This document shows, in pieces, positions 47,446 through 56,800 of a stretch of 64,000 nucleotides of DNA (within the stretch, counting starts at the first letter, position 1; each line of letters starts with the position of its first letter). Below the pieces are notes generated by a model that saw only the letters and a program-made list of their open reading frames with translations, did no database searches and was not told where the DNA came from. Location of the stretch: assembly GCF_003097495.1 (NCBI RefSeq), contig NZ_QEOP01000001.1, positions 186,001 through 250,000 on the forward strand, in the 5' to 3' direction. The DNA comes from Amnibacterium flavum. GTDB taxonomy: Bacteria; Actinomycetota; Actinomycetes; Actinomycetales; Microbacteriaceae. The position numbers were made by a program, and so were the translations under genes.

Positions 47446-48183
47446 TCATGATCGCTCGATCAGTCGGAGGAATCGGTCGGGAGCATCGAGGAATGAGCGC
47501 CAGCTTCGAACCAGATCGAGGTCGTCCCAGACCGACTCGCGGAGGCCCCACTCGCCGACCTCGTAGATGGTCGCGCCGGGCAGTGCTGCCAGCAGCGGCG
47601 AGTGGGTGGAGAGGAGGACCTGCGACCCTCCCTCGTCGATGAGGGCCCGCAGAACACCGATCAGAGCGAGACAGCCCGAGAACGACAGGGCCGACTCGGG
47701 CTCGTCGAGGACCCAGAGACCCCGCCCCCTGAACTTGGCGAGAACGAGTTCGATGAACGATTCGCCATGCGACATCTCGTGGAAGCGGGCCCCCGGACCG
47801 ATCCGCTCGAGGTAGGTGAAGAAGCCGTGCATGGTCTCAGCCCGGAGGAAGTAGCCGAACTTGCTGGCTCCCGGGCCGCGCACCAGCTGGAGGCTCTCGC
47901 TGAGCGACGACTCGGACTCCCGGGTCGAGTGACGCGCGGCCGTGGAACCGCCCTCCGGGGAGAGGCCGAACGCCAGGGCGACCGCCTCGACGATGGTCGA
48001 CTTGCCCGCACCGTTGTCCCCGACCAGCACCGTGACGTCGGAGAGGTCGAGCCCGTGGTCGAGGATCTGCTCCACGGCGGGCACGGTGGCAGGCCAGACC
48101 CCGCGGGGCATCGGCTCGAGCGGATGCTCTTCGACCCGTCGGATCGGCCGGGCCATGCGTCCGATCCCCGTCTCCCAGGACAT
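47446..48183 (-). CDS. solitary AAA ATPase with ABC-type P-loop
   Basis: The 245-residue protein has Walker A GDNGAGKST (residues 55-63), an ABC-like signature MSHGESF, Walker B LWVLDEPESAL and an H-loop LLSTHSPLLAALPG, so it is an SMC/RecF-like ATPase (AAA15/COG3910-type) without transporter domain. It has no toxin or nuclease partner nearby, so defence function (e.g. OLD-like) is not supported. ATG at 48183 precedes; divergent from the DoxX-like gene. Confidence 0.85.
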   Translation of the reverse strand: MSWETGIGRMARPIRRVEEHPLEPMPRGVWPATVPAVEQILDHGLDLSDVTVLVGDNGAGKSTIVEAVALAFGLSPEGGSTAARHSTRESESSLSESLQLVRGPGASKFGYFLRAETMHGFFTYLERIGPGARFHEMSHGESFIELVLAKFRGRGLWVLDEPESALSFSGCLALIGVLRALIDEGGSQVLLSTHSPLLAALPGATIYEVGEWGLRESVWDDLDLVRSWRSFLDAPDRFLRLIERS

Positions 48184-48280
48184 GCCGCGATGCTATCCGC
48201 GACGTGCGACGTGATGCTGCGGCCGATCGGTTATCTCCCGAGGAGGTCGCCTCATCAGGGTGGCGCGGCACAATGAGCCC

Positions 48281-48724
48281 ATGACCTCCGTGCGCTCCGC
48301 CAAGTCCGATCACTCCACCGCGCGCACCATCGGGCGCATCGCCCTCGGCGCCGCCCTGGTCTTCGCGGGGACCAGCCATCTGACCTTCGCGCGGGAGGAG
48401 TTCCAGGCGCAGGTGCCGAACTGGCTGCCGTTCGACGAGGACTTCGTGGTGCTGGCCTCCGGTGTCGTCGAGATCGGACTGGGCAGCGCCCTCCTCGCGG
48501 CCCGCAAGCGACGGGTTCCGGTCGGCTGGATCGTCGCGCTCTTCTTCGTCGCGATCTTCCCCGGGAATCTGTCGCAGTACTTCAACAGGGTGGACGGCTT
48601 CGGGCTCACCACCGACACCGCCCGCGGCATCCGGCTGCTGTTCCAGCCGCTGCTCGTGGTGTGGGCACTGTGGTCGACCGGGGCGTGGCGGAGCTTCCGT
48701 CAGGCGCGCCGCGCGAAGCGGTGA
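48281..48724 (+). CDS. DoxX-like membrane protein
   Basis: The 147-residue protein has four hydrophobic segments, with GALVFAGTSHLTF near the N-terminus (shown as GAALVFAG), NWLPFDEDFVVLASGVVEIGLG in the middle and a C-terminal LLFQPLLVVWALW helix, resembling the DoxX/MauE group. ATG 48281 is used; an in-frame GTG at 48260 would add seven residues. Ribosome binding sites are weak for both. Function unknown. Confidence 0.75.
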   Translation: MTSVRSAKSDHSTARTIGRIALGAALVFAGTSHLTFAREEFQAQVPNWLPFDEDFVVLASGVVEIGLGSALLAARKRRVPVGWIVALFFVAIFPGNLSQYFNRVDGFGLTTDTARGIRLLFQPLLVVWALWSTGAWRSFRQARRAKR

Positions 48725-48749
48725 GGTAGGGCGAGAGCGGGGCCCTTCA

Positions 48750-48773
48750 CTTCGCTGCGCTCAGTGGGCGGGG
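48750..48773. repeat. solitary arm of the dispersed repeat
   Basis: CTTCGCTGCGCTCAGTGGGC followed by GGGG is identical to the reverse complement of 5003-5026. It lies in the 78-nt gap between two convergent genes, consistent with a terminator-associated repeat family. Confidence 0.75.
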
Positions 48774-48802
48774 CACGGGCTCGCTTCGATGGGCCGAGCG
48801 GG

Positions 48803-49339
48803 TCAGGTGAGGTGGATGACTTCCGCGAAGTTCTGGTGGTCGCGGGCACGGTCGATGACCTCGGATCCGTGGACCGCGATCAGGTCCTGACCGCTCACCG
48901 ACGCCGACAGGATGTGGGAGACCGCTCGGCGGAGTCCCTGGAACGCCGCGGCGGCCGCGGCGGCCTCGGGTGAGGCGTAGTCGATGCCGACCTCGGCGAG
49001 CGCGTCGATGACCCCACCCGCGACCAGGAGGTCCTCGACGCAGAACCGCACGCCGGATCCGTCGCTCTCGGGCGCTCCGGCCGCGACCACGGCCACGGCG
49101 AACCGGTCGCCCTTCTCGCCCTGCTGCGACAGGACCCAGTTCGCGGTGGCTGCGGCGTTCGCGTTGGTCGCCTCGAGAACGGGCCCGTCGAAACCGAGCT
49201 CGAGTGCCGGCTCCCCCGCCTCGCGGAGCGCGTCGACGAGGACGACGACGTCCGCGCCGGCGGCGATCGCCTGTCCGCCCGGCCGTCCCCAGTCGAAGCG
49301 GATCTGGTACCGGCTCTGGCCGCGGGCTGAGGAACTCAC
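48803..49339 (-). CDS. ComB/2-phosphosulfolactate phosphatase family protein
   Basis: The 178-residue protein begins SRYQIRFDWGRPGGQAIAA and has ADVVVLVDALREAG, NANAAATANWVLSQQG and ESDGSGVRFCVEDLLVAGGVI, the pattern of the ComB family (2-phosphosulfolactate phosphatase). Members in actinobacteria rarely sit in coenzyme M pathways, so the substrate is uncertain. It is shorter than archaeal ComB (~230 residues). GTG start at 49339 overlaps no upstream gene. Confidence 0.75.
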   Translation of the reverse strand: MSSSARGQSRYQIRFDWGRPGGQAIAAGADVVVLVDALREAGEPALELGFDGPVLEATNANAAATANWVLSQQGEKGDRFAVAVVAAGAPESDGSGVRFCVEDLLVAGGVIDALAEVGIDYASPEAAAAAAAFQGLRRAVSHILSASVSGQDLIAVHGSEVIDRARDHQNFAEVIHLT

Positions 49340-49393
49340 CGGAAAAGGCTAGCGTCCCGCCGTCCTCCGATCCCCACGTGCGAAACTGCGCGA

Positions 49394-49933
49394 ATGCGTG
49401 TGCTCCTGAAGCTCATCCTCGATTGCGAACCCGAGGCCGCGTGGCGTGCGATCCAATCGCCGACCGTCTTCCGCGAAGCCTCGCTGCCCCTTCTCACCTT
49501 CCGCTCGCTCGAGCCGAACGGATTCCCGAACAGGTGGGAGGAGGGCGCACACCCCATCCGGATGTCGATCGCGGGTGTCCCCCTCGGCAGCCAGACGATC
49601 GGCATCGAGTTCCCCGAGCGCCGACACGAGGGCGTGCAGATCCTCCGCGACAACGGGGCCGGCCTGACGGGGCTCAACACGGTCTTCGACAAGTGGGATC
49701 ACCGGATGGCCATCGCGGCCGACCCCGCGGGCACGGGGAAGACGCTCTACCGCGATCGACTGTCCTTCTCGGCCGGGCCGCTGACCCTGGCCGTCTGGCC
49801 GTCGATGTGGGCGCTGTGGCAGCTGCGCGGCGCGCGCCTCACCGCCCTGGCGCCGTCGTGGACGCATCCGGCGACCGAGACGAGCGCCGGGACCGAACCG
49901 GTGCCCGGCGACGACGAGGCCGCTGCGGCGTGA
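49394..49933 (+). CDS. SRPBCC-like hypothetical protein
   Basis: The 179-residue protein opens MRVLLKLILDCEPEAAWRAIQ, as in polyketide cyclase-like START domains, and has GVPLGSQTIGIEFPER and YRDRLSFSAGPLTLAVWP. It ends in a Thr/Glu/Ala tail. Its stop overlaps the DUF1684 gene in GTGA. Ligand unknown. Confidence 0.7.
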   Translation: MRVLLKLILDCEPEAAWRAIQSPTVFREASLPLLTFRSLEPNGFPNRWEEGAHPIRMSIAGVPLGSQTIGIEFPERRHEGVQILRDNGAGLTGLNTVFDKWDHRMAIAADPAGTGKTLYRDRLSFSAGPLTLAVWPSMWALWQLRGARLTALAPSWTHPATETSAGTEPVPGDDEAAAA

Positions 49934-50550
49934 GCGCGCTCACCGCGATCCAGACGGCCGACTGGCGTCACCAGACTTTCGCCCTCTTCGAACAGGTCCG
50001 CTCGCTGCCTCCCGTCGAGGGTCACGCGCTCTGGCGCGAGCGCCGCGACGCCATGTTCGCCACGCATCCGGCGAGTCCCCTGCTCGCCGAGGACCGATCG
50101 TCGTTCTCGGGGCTGCCCGTCGCCGACTACGACCCCGAGTGGCGCTTCGTCGTGCCGATCCTGGACGCCGAACCGGAGCGGATGGACGTCGAGACCGGCA
50201 CCGACGGGGTCGTCCCGTTCGAGCGGATCGGGCGCGTGGAGCTTCCGGAGGTCGGCTCGCTCGACGTCTGGCGCCTGTCCTCCTACGGCGGCGGCATCTT
50301 CATCCCCCTGAAGGACGCGACGGCAGGTCGACGGGGCGGAACCTACGGCGGCGGCCGCTACCTCGTCGACAGTGTCAAGGGCGCCTACCTCGGCTCCGGA
50401 TCGATCGCCGGCACCAGCACCCTCACGCTCGACCTGAACTTCGCCTACAACCCGTCCTGCGCGTACGACCCCGAATGGGCGTGCCCGCTCGCACCCGTCG
50501 GCAACACCGTCCCGATCGACGTTCCTGTGGGCGAGCGATACGGCGTCTGA
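49930..50550 (+). CDS. DUF1684 domain protein
   Basis: The 206-residue protein has the DUF1684 core: HALWRERRDAMFATHPASPL, then DVWRLSSYGGGIFIPLKD, GGTYGGGRYLVD and the signature FAYNPSCAYDPEWACPLAP. Members occur in many soil bacteria; function unknown. The GTG overlaps the previous stop. Confidence 0.88.
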   Translation: MSALTAIQTADWRHQTFALFEQVRSLPPVEGHALWRERRDAMFATHPASPLLAEDRSSFSGLPVADYDPEWRFVVPILDAEPERMDVETGTDGVVPFERIGRVELPEVGSLDVWRLSSYGGGIFIPLKDATAGRRGGTYGGGRYLVDSVKGAYLGSGSIAGTSTLTLDLNFAYNPSCAYDPEWACPLAPVGNTVPIDVPVGERYGV

Positions 50551-50774
50551 ACGCTTTCCGGCCTCCGACTGCTAGAGTCGAGGTCAACGGCGCCCATATG
50601 CGTGCGCCGGCGTCGAAAGAACGCCCCTCTCTGCGAACCGCTTGCTCCATCGGAGCCGGTCTTCGAAACGAGCAGACATCTTCTTTGCGGCGAACGGATG
50701 CGCCAACCGGCGCGCTCGCCATTTCCCCGGTCGACCATCCTGCGTCGGCCTCAGCCTGAAGGCACAGCATCACC
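50551..50774 (+). promoter_or_regulatory. leader region of the DEAD-box helicase gene
   Basis: A TAGAGT hexamer at 50573-50578 could be a -10 box, giving a leader of about 190 nt. A GGCGC/GCGCC hairpin lies at about 50589-50607. Long leaders are common for RNA helicase genes that respond to cold or autoregulate. No small ORF of coding character was seen in it. Confidence 0.35.
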
Positions 50775-52343
50775 ATGACCATCGAAACCACTTTCGGCGC
50801 GCTCGGCGTGCCCGCACCCCTCGTCTCCGAGCTCACCGCTCAGGGCATCGAGTCCCCGTTCCCCATCCAGGTCGACAGCCTGCCGGACACGCTCGCCGGA
50901 CGCGACGTGCTCGGCCGCGGCCGCACGGGCAGCGGCAAGACGCTCGCGTTCTCGCTTCCCCTCGTGGCCCGCCTGGGCGGCGTTCTCGCCGGCGGTCGCC
51001 GTCGTGCCGGTCACCCGGTCGGCCTCGTGCTCGCCCCCACCCGCGAGCTCGCGACGCAGATCGCGGCGGTCCTCGCGCCCCTCGCCGAGCGCTACAACAT
51101 GAAGACGACGACCATCTTCGGCGGCGTCAACCAGAGCCGTCAGGTCGCCGCCCTCCGTGCCGGCGTCGACATCGTCGTGGCCTGCCCCGGGCGCCTCGAA
51201 GACCTGATGAAGCAGAACCTCATCTCGCTCGACGGTATCGAGATCACCGTCATCGACGAGGCCGACCACATGGCCGACCTCGGCTTCCTTCCCGGTGTGA
51301 CCCGGATCCTCGCAGCCACCCCGGAGCGCGGACAGCGTCTTCTCTTCTCCGCGACCCTCGACAACGGCGTGGACAAGCTCGTCCGCCGCTTCCTCCACGA
51401 CGAGCGCGTCCACTCGGTCGACGAGGCCAACTCGCCCGTCGCCGCGATGACGCACCACGTGTTCGAGGTCGACTCCGCCGAGGCGAAGAAGGCGCTCGTG
51501 CAGAAGCTCGCGTCGGGCACCGGTCGCCGCATCCTCTTCACGCGCACCAAGCACCACGCCAAGAAGCTCGCCGCCTCGCTGATCGCATCGGGCATCCCCG
51601 CCGTCGATCTGCAGGGCAACCTGTCGCAGCCGCAGCGCGACCGCAACCTCGCGGCGTTCTCCGACGGATCCGTCCGCGTGCTCGTCGCCACCGACGTCGC
51701 CGCCCGCGGCGTGCACGTCGACGACGTCGAGCTCGTCGTCCACGTCGACCCGCCCACCGAGCACAAGGCGTACCTGCACCGTTCGGGCCGCACCGCCCGC
51801 GCCGGTTCCGCCGGTGACGTCGTCACCGTCGTGCTCCCCGGCGAGCGCCGCGACGTCGCGAGCCTGCTACGTAAGGCCTCGATCACGGTGACGCCGCAGA
51901 CGGTGACCGCCGAGTCGGAAGCGGTCCGCACCCTCGTCGGCGCCGAGGCCGCCTATGTCACGCCCGTTCCGCGTGCCGCGGTGCAGCAGCGCCAGCCCGG
52001 AACGAGCCAGGGCGCCAACGCGCAGCGCAAGCGCGCGGCCCGTGGAGGTGCTCGCGGCGGCCAGCGCAGCGAGGCTCCCGCCGGCCGCGGTCAGCGCGGC
52101 GACGGTTCGCCCGCACGCGGTCAGCGCTCGTCCGACGGATCGGGTCAGCGTCGCGAGCGCTCGAACTCCGAGGCGCCCGCACGCTCGGCCGGCTACAGCC
52201 GTTCCGAGTCGGCCCCCGCAGCACGCACCAGCGCTCCCCGCAGCGGCGGATCGCGTCGCGCCTCGAGCGGTGGCGGCGCACCCACCAAGATCACGGTCGG
52301 CCAGGTCGTCCGCCGCAACGGCGGGGGCCGCCCCGGCCGCTGA
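50775..52343 (+). CDS. DEAD-box ATP-dependent RNA helicase, RhlE-like
   Basis: The 522-residue helicase has the Q motif (FPIQVDSLPDTL), motif I GRTGSGKT, APTRELATQI, VIDEADHM (motif II), SATLDNG (motif III), and the second RecA domain with LVATDVAARGVHV and HRSGRTARAG (motif VI). The last ~130 residues are Arg/Gly/Ser-rich and disordered (RNA-binding tail), ending in a conserved KITVGQVVRRNGG. It probably unwinds structured RNA in ribosome biogenesis or cold adaptation. Confidence 0.93.
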   Translation: MTIETTFGALGVPAPLVSELTAQGIESPFPIQVDSLPDTLAGRDVLGRGRTGSGKTLAFSLPLVARLGGVLAGGRRRAGHPVGLVLAPTRELATQIAAVLAPLAERYNMKTTTIFGGVNQSRQVAALRAGVDIVVACPGRLEDLMKQNLISLDGIEITVIDEADHMADLGFLPGVTRILAATPERGQRLLFSATLDNGVDKLVRRFLHDERVHSVDEANSPVAAMTHHVFEVDSAEAKKALVQKLASGTGRRILFTRTKHHAKKLAASLIASGIPAVDLQGNLSQPQRDRNLAAFSDGSVRVLVATDVAARGVHVDDVELVVHVDPPTEHKAYLHRSGRTARAGSAGDVVTVVLPGERRDVASLLRKASITVTPQTVTAESEAVRTLVGAEAAYVTPVPRAAVQQRQPGTSQGANAQRKRAARGGARGGQRSEAPAGRGQRGDGSPARGQRSSDGSGQRRERSNSEAPARSAGYSRSESAPAARTSAPRSGGSRRASSGGGAPTKITVGQVVRRNGGGRPGR

Positions 52344-52370
52344 TCCCGGCCTCTGCCTCGGGCTCTGTCG

Positions 52371-52482
52371 CTCGGCAGGCGAAAATGCCCCCAGCAGGAG
52401 GAATCTTCCGATTCCCACCTGCTGGGGGCATTTCTCACTGCTGAGCGAGAGGATCCCGCCGGTTCCGCCTGCTGAGCGAGAG
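52371..52482. repeat. 16-bp-stem terminator plus CTGCTGAGCGAGAG dispersed repeat
   Basis: AAATGCCCCCAGCAGG (52383-52398) and CCTGCTGGGGGCATTT (52418-52433) form a perfect stem, a good terminator for the helicase gene. Two copies of CTGCTGAGCGAGAG follow (52438-52451 and 52469-52482), identical to the copy at 21789-21802. The gap lies between convergent genes. Confidence 0.8.
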
Positions 52483-52495
52483 TGTCGGGCTCGCG

Positions 52496-52525
52496 CAGGT
52501 CAGGTCAGGTCAGGTCAGGTCAGGT
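52496..52525. repeat. six tandem copies of CAGGT
   Basis: CAGGT is repeated six times from 52496 to 52525, directly after the stop codon of the minus-strand NUDIX-like gene. A change in copy number would not affect the protein unless the stop is read through. Such pentamer tracts are rare in high-GC actinobacteria. Confidence 0.8.
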
Positions 52526-52528
52526 CAG

Positions 52529-53077
52529 TCAGGGGAGTTTGCCGACGGAGGCGATGGCGGTGCGCAGGAGTGCGCCGCGCCCGCCCTCCATCTCGGCGGA
52601 TACCGCGTCGCTCGCGGCTTCCGCGGGCGTCATCCAGGTGATCTCGAGAGCATCCTGACGCGGATCGCAGGTGCCGGTCACGGGAACGACGTAGGCGAGG
52701 GCCACCGCGTGCTGACGCTCGTCCACGTACTGGCTGAGAGTCGGCGACGGGAAGTACTCGGCGACCGAGAACGGGTTGGGGCTGGCGGGCAGCTGAGGGA
52801 ACGCCATCGGCCCGAGGTCCTTCTCGAGATGCCGGAACAGCGCGTCGCGCAGGGTCTCGCCGTACAGCACCCGACCGGAGACGATCGTGCGGGTGATGGT
52901 GCCGGCGGAGCCCACGCGCAACAGCACGCCGACCTCGGTGACCTGCCCGAGGCCGTCGACACGCACGGGAACCGCCTCGACGTAGAGCAACGGAAGACGC
53001 TGCCGGATCCCCGCCAGTTCGTCGTCGCTCAGCCACCCGGGATTGGGGTCGGGTGTTCCGGTCCCTATGAAGCTCAT
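52529..53077 (-). CDS. NUDIX-like DUF4916 protein
   Basis: The 182-residue protein carries the DUF4916 layout: NPGWLSDDELAGIRQRLPLLYVEAVPVRV (first part given as NPGWLSDDELAGIR), VSGRVLYGETLRDALFRHLEKDLGP, which is the position of a Nudix box but lacks a full GX5EX7REUXEEXGU, and ALEITWMTPAEAAS. Probably not an active pyrophosphohydrolase. It is convergent with the helicase and divergent from the esterase. Confidence 0.82.
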   Translation of the reverse strand: MSFIGTGTPDPNPGWLSDDELAGIRQRLPLLYVEAVPVRVDGLGQVTEVGVLLRVGSAGTITRTIVSGRVLYGETLRDALFRHLEKDLGPMAFPQLPASPNPFSVAEYFPSPTLSQYVDERQHAVALAYVVPVTGTCDPRQDALEITWMTPAEAASDAVSAEMEGGRGALLRTAIASVGKLP

Positions 53078-53133
53078 GCGCCTATTCTGCCTACTCTCGG
53101 AGCCAGCACGGCGCGTGGGAGAGGATGGACGGC

Positions 53134-53796
53134 ATGAGCGACCCCTCTTTCCCCCCGATCGACGAACGAGCGATCATCTGGTCGGCGGACTCGAGGACCC
53201 TCGGCGAGCGCCCCCTTCTGGTGCTGCTGCACGGCGTCGGATCGCATGAGGGAGACCTGTTCGCGCTCTCGCCCCACCTTCCGCTGCAGCCCGTCATCGC
53301 GTCGCTGCGCGCTCCGGGACGGTACGGCACGGGTTGGTCCTGGTACGAGCTCGGCACCCCCGACGACCCCAACAGCGAGGGCGTCGACGCCGCCGCGGTA
53401 TCGGTGCTGGCGTGGCTCGACTCGCTCGACCCCGCCCCCACCTCGGTCGGTCTCTTCGGGTTCTCGCAGGGCGCCGCCGTCTCGCTGCAGCTCATACGCC
53501 ACGCGCCCGAGCGCTTCGACTTCGTGATCCAGCTCTCGGGCTACGTCACGCCGGGTGACCTCCCGGGGGATGCGCAGCTCGTGTCCGTGCGCCCGCCGGT
53601 GTTCTGGGGCCGGGGGACCGAGGACGACATCATCCCGCCCGAGGCCGTCGAGTTCACCGAGGACTGGCTGCCCGGTCACAGCACCCTCGACCGTCGGACC
53701 TACGAGGGCCTCGGCCACGCGGTGTCCCAGGCGGAGCTGAGCGATGTGGTCGGCTTCCTGCGGCGGCACTACTCGGCGACGCCCTCGGCGAACTAG
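53134..53796 (+). CDS. alpha/beta hydrolase (phospholipase/carboxylesterase family)
   Basis: The 220-residue protein has LLVLLHGVGSHEGDLFAL (oxyanion loop), the nucleophile elbow LFGFSQGAAVS, GRGTEDDIIP (acid) and GLGHAVS (His). These match the esterase/lysophospholipase group. I start at ATG 53134, because GAGAGG lies 10 nt upstream, rather than the ATG at 53125 that touches it. Substrate unknown. Confidence 0.85.
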   Translation: MSDPSFPPIDERAIIWSADSRTLGERPLLVLLHGVGSHEGDLFALSPHLPLQPVIASLRAPGRYGTGWSWYELGTPDDPNSEGVDAAAVSVLAWLDSLDPAPTSVGLFGFSQGAAVSLQLIRHAPERFDFVIQLSGYVTPGDLPGDAQLVSVRPPVFWGRGTEDDIIPPEAVEFTEDWLPGHSTLDRRTYEGLGHAVSQAELSDVVGFLRRHYSATPSAN

Positions 53797-53853
53797 CAGG
53801 CCGCGCTCGGCCTCTCACGCCGGATTGTCGGCGGCATCAGCGAGGATGTCCGG

Positions 53854-56800
53854 GTGAACAGCGAGTCCCGGGATGTCGGCGCCGATGGCATGGCGCGTTT
53901 CTCCGAGGCCACGCGCACCTGGTTCGAGGGCGCGTTCACCGCACCGACCGATGCGCAGTCGGGCGCCTGGTCGGCGATCGCGAGCGGATCCCACGCGCTC
54001 GTCGTCGCACCCACCGGTTCCGGCAAGACCCTCGCCGCCTTCCTCTGGGCGATCGACCGGCTCGTCTCGGGAACCCCTCCCGAATCCGCCGCCACCGGCT
54101 CGGACGAGAAGCCCAGCACGCGCGTGCTGTATCTCTCCCCGCTGAAGGCGCTCGGCGTCGACGTCGAACGCAACCTCCGCAGCCCGCTCGTCGGAATCAC
54201 CCAGACCGCGAAGAGACTCGGCGTCGCCGCACGCGACATCCGGGTGGGCGTCCGCTCCGGCGACACGACCTCCGCCGACCGGCGCGCTCTGGTCAGCAAC
54301 CCGCCCGACATCCTCATCACCACCCCCGAGTCGCTCTACCTGATGCTGACCTCGGCGGCCCGCGAGACACTGCTCGGGGTCGACACGGTGATCATCGACG
54401 AGGTCCACGCGGTCGCGGCGACCAAGCGCGGGTCGCATCTCGCGCTGTCGCTCGAGCGCCTCGACGCGCTGCTCGATCGCCCGGCGCAGCGCATCGGCCT
54501 CTCCGCCACCGTCCGCCCTCTCGAAGAGGTCGCACGCTTCCTCGGCGGCCGCACCCCGGTCACGATCGTCGCTCCCAGCGCCACGAAGAAGTTCGACCTC
54601 CGCGTGGTCGTGCCCGTCGACGACATGGCCGACATGGGCTCGGCGCCCGCGGAAGACGGCTCCGATGCCCGTAATGGATCGATCTGGCCGCACGTCGAGG
54701 AGGCGATCGTCGACCTCGTGCTGCAGCACCGCTCCTCGATCGTGTTCGCCAACTCGCGCCGCCTCGCCGAGCGACTGACCGCACGACTCAACGAGGTGTG
54801 GGCCGAGCGGCTCGAGCTCGAGCTGGCCCCGGTCGGCGCGGCCGCCGCCGAGATGCCCGCTCAGGGCGGCGCCACGCGCGGGGCCGATCCCCTCCTAGCC
54901 CGCGCGCATCACGGCTCCGTGAGCAAGGAGCAACGAGCGTTCATCGAGGACGACCTGAAGAGCGGCCGACTCCGGGTGGTCGTCGCCACCTCCAGCCTCG
55001 AGCTCGGCATCGACATGGGCGCCGTCGACCTCGTCGTCCAGGTCGGCTCACCGCCGTCGGTCGCCAGCGGACTGCAGCGCCTCGGACGCGCCGGCCACCA
55101 GGTCGGCGAGGTCTCACGCGGTGTCATGTTCCCCACCCACCGCGCCGACCTGATCACCTCCACCGTCGTCGCGAGCCGGATGATCCGGGGCGAGATCGAG
55201 GCGATCTCCGTCCCCGCCAACCCGCTCGACATCCTCGCCCAGCAGACCGTGGCCGCCTGCGCGCTCGACGAGCTCGATGTCGAGGAGTGGTTCGACCTCG
55301 TCCGGCGCAGCGCACCGTTCGCGTCCCTCCCCCGTTCCGCCTACGACGCCACCCTCGATCTGCTGGCCGGCCGCTACCCGTCCGACGAGTTCGCCGAACT
55401 GCGCCCTCGGCTCGTCTGGGATCGCGACGCCGGCACGCTGACCGGTCGACCCGGCGCGCAGCGACTCGCGGTGACATCGGGCGGCACCATCCCCGACCGG
55501 GGCCTCTTCGGCGTGTTCATGGTGGGCGACGCCGGCGGCTCGAACCGGGTGGGCGAGCTCGACGAGGAGATGGTCTACGAGTCGCGCGTCGGCGATGTCT
55601 TCGCACTCGGCACCACCAGCTGGCGCATCCAGGAGATCACCCACGACCGCGTGCTCGTCACACCGGCGTTCGGTGTGCCCGGCCGTGTTCCGTTCTGGCG
55701 CGGCGACGGCATCGGCCGCCCCGCCGAGCTCGGCAGGGCCATCGGCGGATTCCTCCGCGAGGCCGGGGCGCTCGACCAGAGCGCGGCGATCGACACGGTG
55801 ATGCAACGGGGCCTCGACGACCGTGCGGCGACCAACCTCGTGAACTACCTCGCGGAGCAGCGGGAGGCGACCGGGTCGATCCCGACCGACCGCACCCTCG
55901 TCGTCGAGAGATTCCACGACGAGCTCGGCGACTGGCGGCTCGTGCTGCACTCGCCGTTCGGCATGCAGGTGCATTCGCCGTGGGGGCTCGCCATCGCCGC
56001 CCGGGTGCAGGAGCAGTACGGGGTCGACGGCAACGTCATCACCACGGATGACGGCATCGTCGTGCGTCTGCCCGATACCGACGGCGAACCGCCCTCGGCC
56101 GACCTGTTCATCTTCGATCCCGACGAGATCGACGACATCGTCACCCGCGAGGTGTCGGGGTCCGCACTGTTCGCCTCCCGCTTCCGCGAGTGCGCCGCCC
56201 GCGCCCTGCTCCTCCCCCGCTACAACCCGTCCCGTCGCTCCCCGCTCTGGCAGCAGCGTCAGCGCGCGTCCCAGCTGCTCGACGTCGCCCGCAAGTACCC
56301 GAGCTTCCCGATCATCCTCGAGACGATCCGCGAGGTCCTCCGCGACGTCTACGACCTTCCCGCCCTCGGCGAGATCGTCCGCGAGATCGAGCAGCGCCGC
56401 ATCCGCATCGTCGAGGTGACCACGCAGGCGGCGTCGCCGTTCGCGAGCTCGATCCTCTTCGGCTACGTGGGCGCGTTCATGTACGAGGGCGACAGCCCGC
56501 TCGCCGAACGCAGGGCCGCTGCGCTCGCGCTCGACACGTCGCTGCTCTCCGAGCTACTCGGCCGCACCGAGCTGCGGGAGCTGCTCGACCCCGAGGTCGT
56601 CAAACGCACCGAGCGCGAGCTGCAGCGCCTCGCCGACGATCGTCGCGCGAAGGACCTCGAGGGTGTCGCCGACCTGATGCGCATGCTCGGCCCGCTCACC
56701 GAGACCGAGGTCGCAGAGCGCCTCATCCCCGAGTCCGCGGAGTTCGCCCGCGCCTGGCTCGACCAGCTGGTCGATGCGCACCGAGCCCTGAAGGTCGGCA

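Noticed and set aside
47446-48183. Anti-phage OLD-type ATPase system
   Set aside because: No nuclease or reverse transcriptase partner adjacent; housekeeping neighbours.
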